From the NCBI GenBank assembly GCA_021833045.1, contig JAKBGP010000140.1:1-6126 (forward strand): a DNA stretch of 6,126 nucleotides, in the 5' to 3' direction. Below the pieces are notes generated by a model that made no database searches, was not told the origin of the DNA, and worked only from the letters and a program-made list of their open reading frames with translations. This stretch comes from Thermoplasmata archaeon (lineage in GTDB: Archaea > Thermoplasmatota > Thermoplasmata > Thermoplasmatales > Thermoplasmataceae). The stretch's first letter is position 1. Every line of letters begins with the position of its first letter. Below are positions 5,748-6,126 of this stretch, one piece after another. A program made the translations under genes and the position numbers.

Positions 5748-6110
5748 TTATTCCTCCAGTGACATTAGTGGATAATCAAGTTCCTTTATGTATCTCATTC
5801 TAGCTCTCACTTCTTCCTGATTATATTTTATTGTGAGGTAAACGTCAAGCATTTCTCCCTTAAGAGTGACATATTTATAATGACCTGTTGATCTTTTAAC
5901 CATAGCTCTATTTATGTTAACTTCCGCCTTTTCTACAAAGGGCTGTACCATTACACTTTGTTTAATTGCAGTTTCTATTGCCTCTATGTTGGACAAATTC
6001 ATTGGAACCCCAACATACTGATGATAAATGGAACCAAGCTTAATTCCAGCCTCAAATATTGCTCTTTCGCGATCAGTACAGTGAAAATAGGAGGCTGCTT
6101 CATCTACCAT
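5748..6110 (-). CDS. mptD: Archaeal dihydroneopterin aldolase MptD (COG2098/DUF372 family)
   Basis: Archaeal-type enzyme that cleaves 7,8-dihydroneopterin to 6-hydroxymethyl-dihydropterin and glycolaldehyde, the pterin precursor of folate or methanopterin cofactors. It is unrelated to bacterial FolB. The 120-residue protein has the family's near-invariant segments: DRERAIFEAGIKLGSIYHQYVG (residues 13-34), VQPFVEKAEVNIN (55-67), LKGEMLDVYLTIKY (83-96), and the ending YIKELDYPLM (107-116). Glu20, His30, Gln56 and Tyr113 are candidates for the conserved active-site residues known in methanogen MptD; this correspondence is from memory and not aligned. The start is ATG at 6110, with an in-frame TAA directly upstream. 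It heads the visible part of the mptD-NTPase-trm1 block, though further genes may precede it beyond the edge. A Thermoplasmatales host would probably use it for a folate-type cofactor, which is inference. Confidence 0.93.
   Translation of the reverse strand: MVDEAASYFHCTDRERAIFEAGIKLGSIYHQYVGVPMNLSNIEAIETAIKQSVMVQPFVEKAEVNINRAMVKRSTGHYKYVTLKGEMLDVYLTIKYNQEEVRARMRYIKELDYPLMSLEE
5752..5757 (-). promoter_or_regulatory. Shine-Dalgarno site of the NTPase gene
   Basis: GGAGGA on the minus strand, formed by the last codons of mptD (Leu-Glu-Glu), 6 bases before the ATG at 5745-5743. This is the strongest Shine-Dalgarno match in the window and supports cotranslation of mptD and the NTPase gene. Confidence 0.7.
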
Positions 6111-6126
6111 TTATCGGATATTTAAA

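Noticed and set aside
6111..6126. TTTAAATA at the right edge as promoter of mptD
   Set aside because: Its centre is only about 12-13 bases before the mptD ATG, too close for an archaeal TATA box to place the transcript start at or before that codon. The true promoter is probably beyond the edge.

Overview
The window looks like a piece of an archaeal chromosome, most probably from the Thermoplasmatales (Thermoplasma/Ferroplasma/Cuniculiplasma type). Reasons: it carries both prenyltransferases of archaeal ether-lipid synthesis, an archaeal-type dihydroneopterin aldolase and an archaeal Trm1 tRNA methyltransferase. The DNA is AT-rich with heavy use of ATA, AGA and AGG codons, and promoters look like TATA boxes about 24-28 bases before the start codon, as expected for leaderless transcripts. 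The family calls come from motifs read in the translations. The order-level assignment is inference.

All seven supported genes lie on the minus strand, so transcription runs from the right edge to the left in three tight blocks. Block 1 (about 6110 to 4142) holds mptD, a THEP1-like P-loop NTPase and trm1. The first two are 2 bases apart, and the NTPase and trm1 overlap at an ATAA junction. Block 2 (4014 to 2465) holds the UbiA-type digeranylgeranylglyceryl phosphate synthase and geranylgeranylglyceryl phosphate synthase. These overlap by 4 bases, and each is one step of the ether-lipid pathway. Block 3 (2319 to beyond base 1) holds purS and purL, two subunits of formylglycinamidine ribonucleotide synthase. 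purL is cut by the left edge after 690 codons.

The only non-coding stretches are 4015-4141 and 2320-2464, each with a recognisable TATA-like promoter for the next block, and 16 bases at the right edge. There is no gene-free stretch over 300 bases: bases 1-2071 are fully covered by the open purL frame. No RNA gene, mobile element, CRISPR array or recent-transfer signature was found.

This is mostly an ordinary housekeeping region. The points that merit a second look are the apparent ATA start of trm1, the eroded Walker A motif of the NTPase, the absence of a cysteine cluster in Trm1, and the mix of leaderless first genes with Shine-Dalgarno-led downstream genes.
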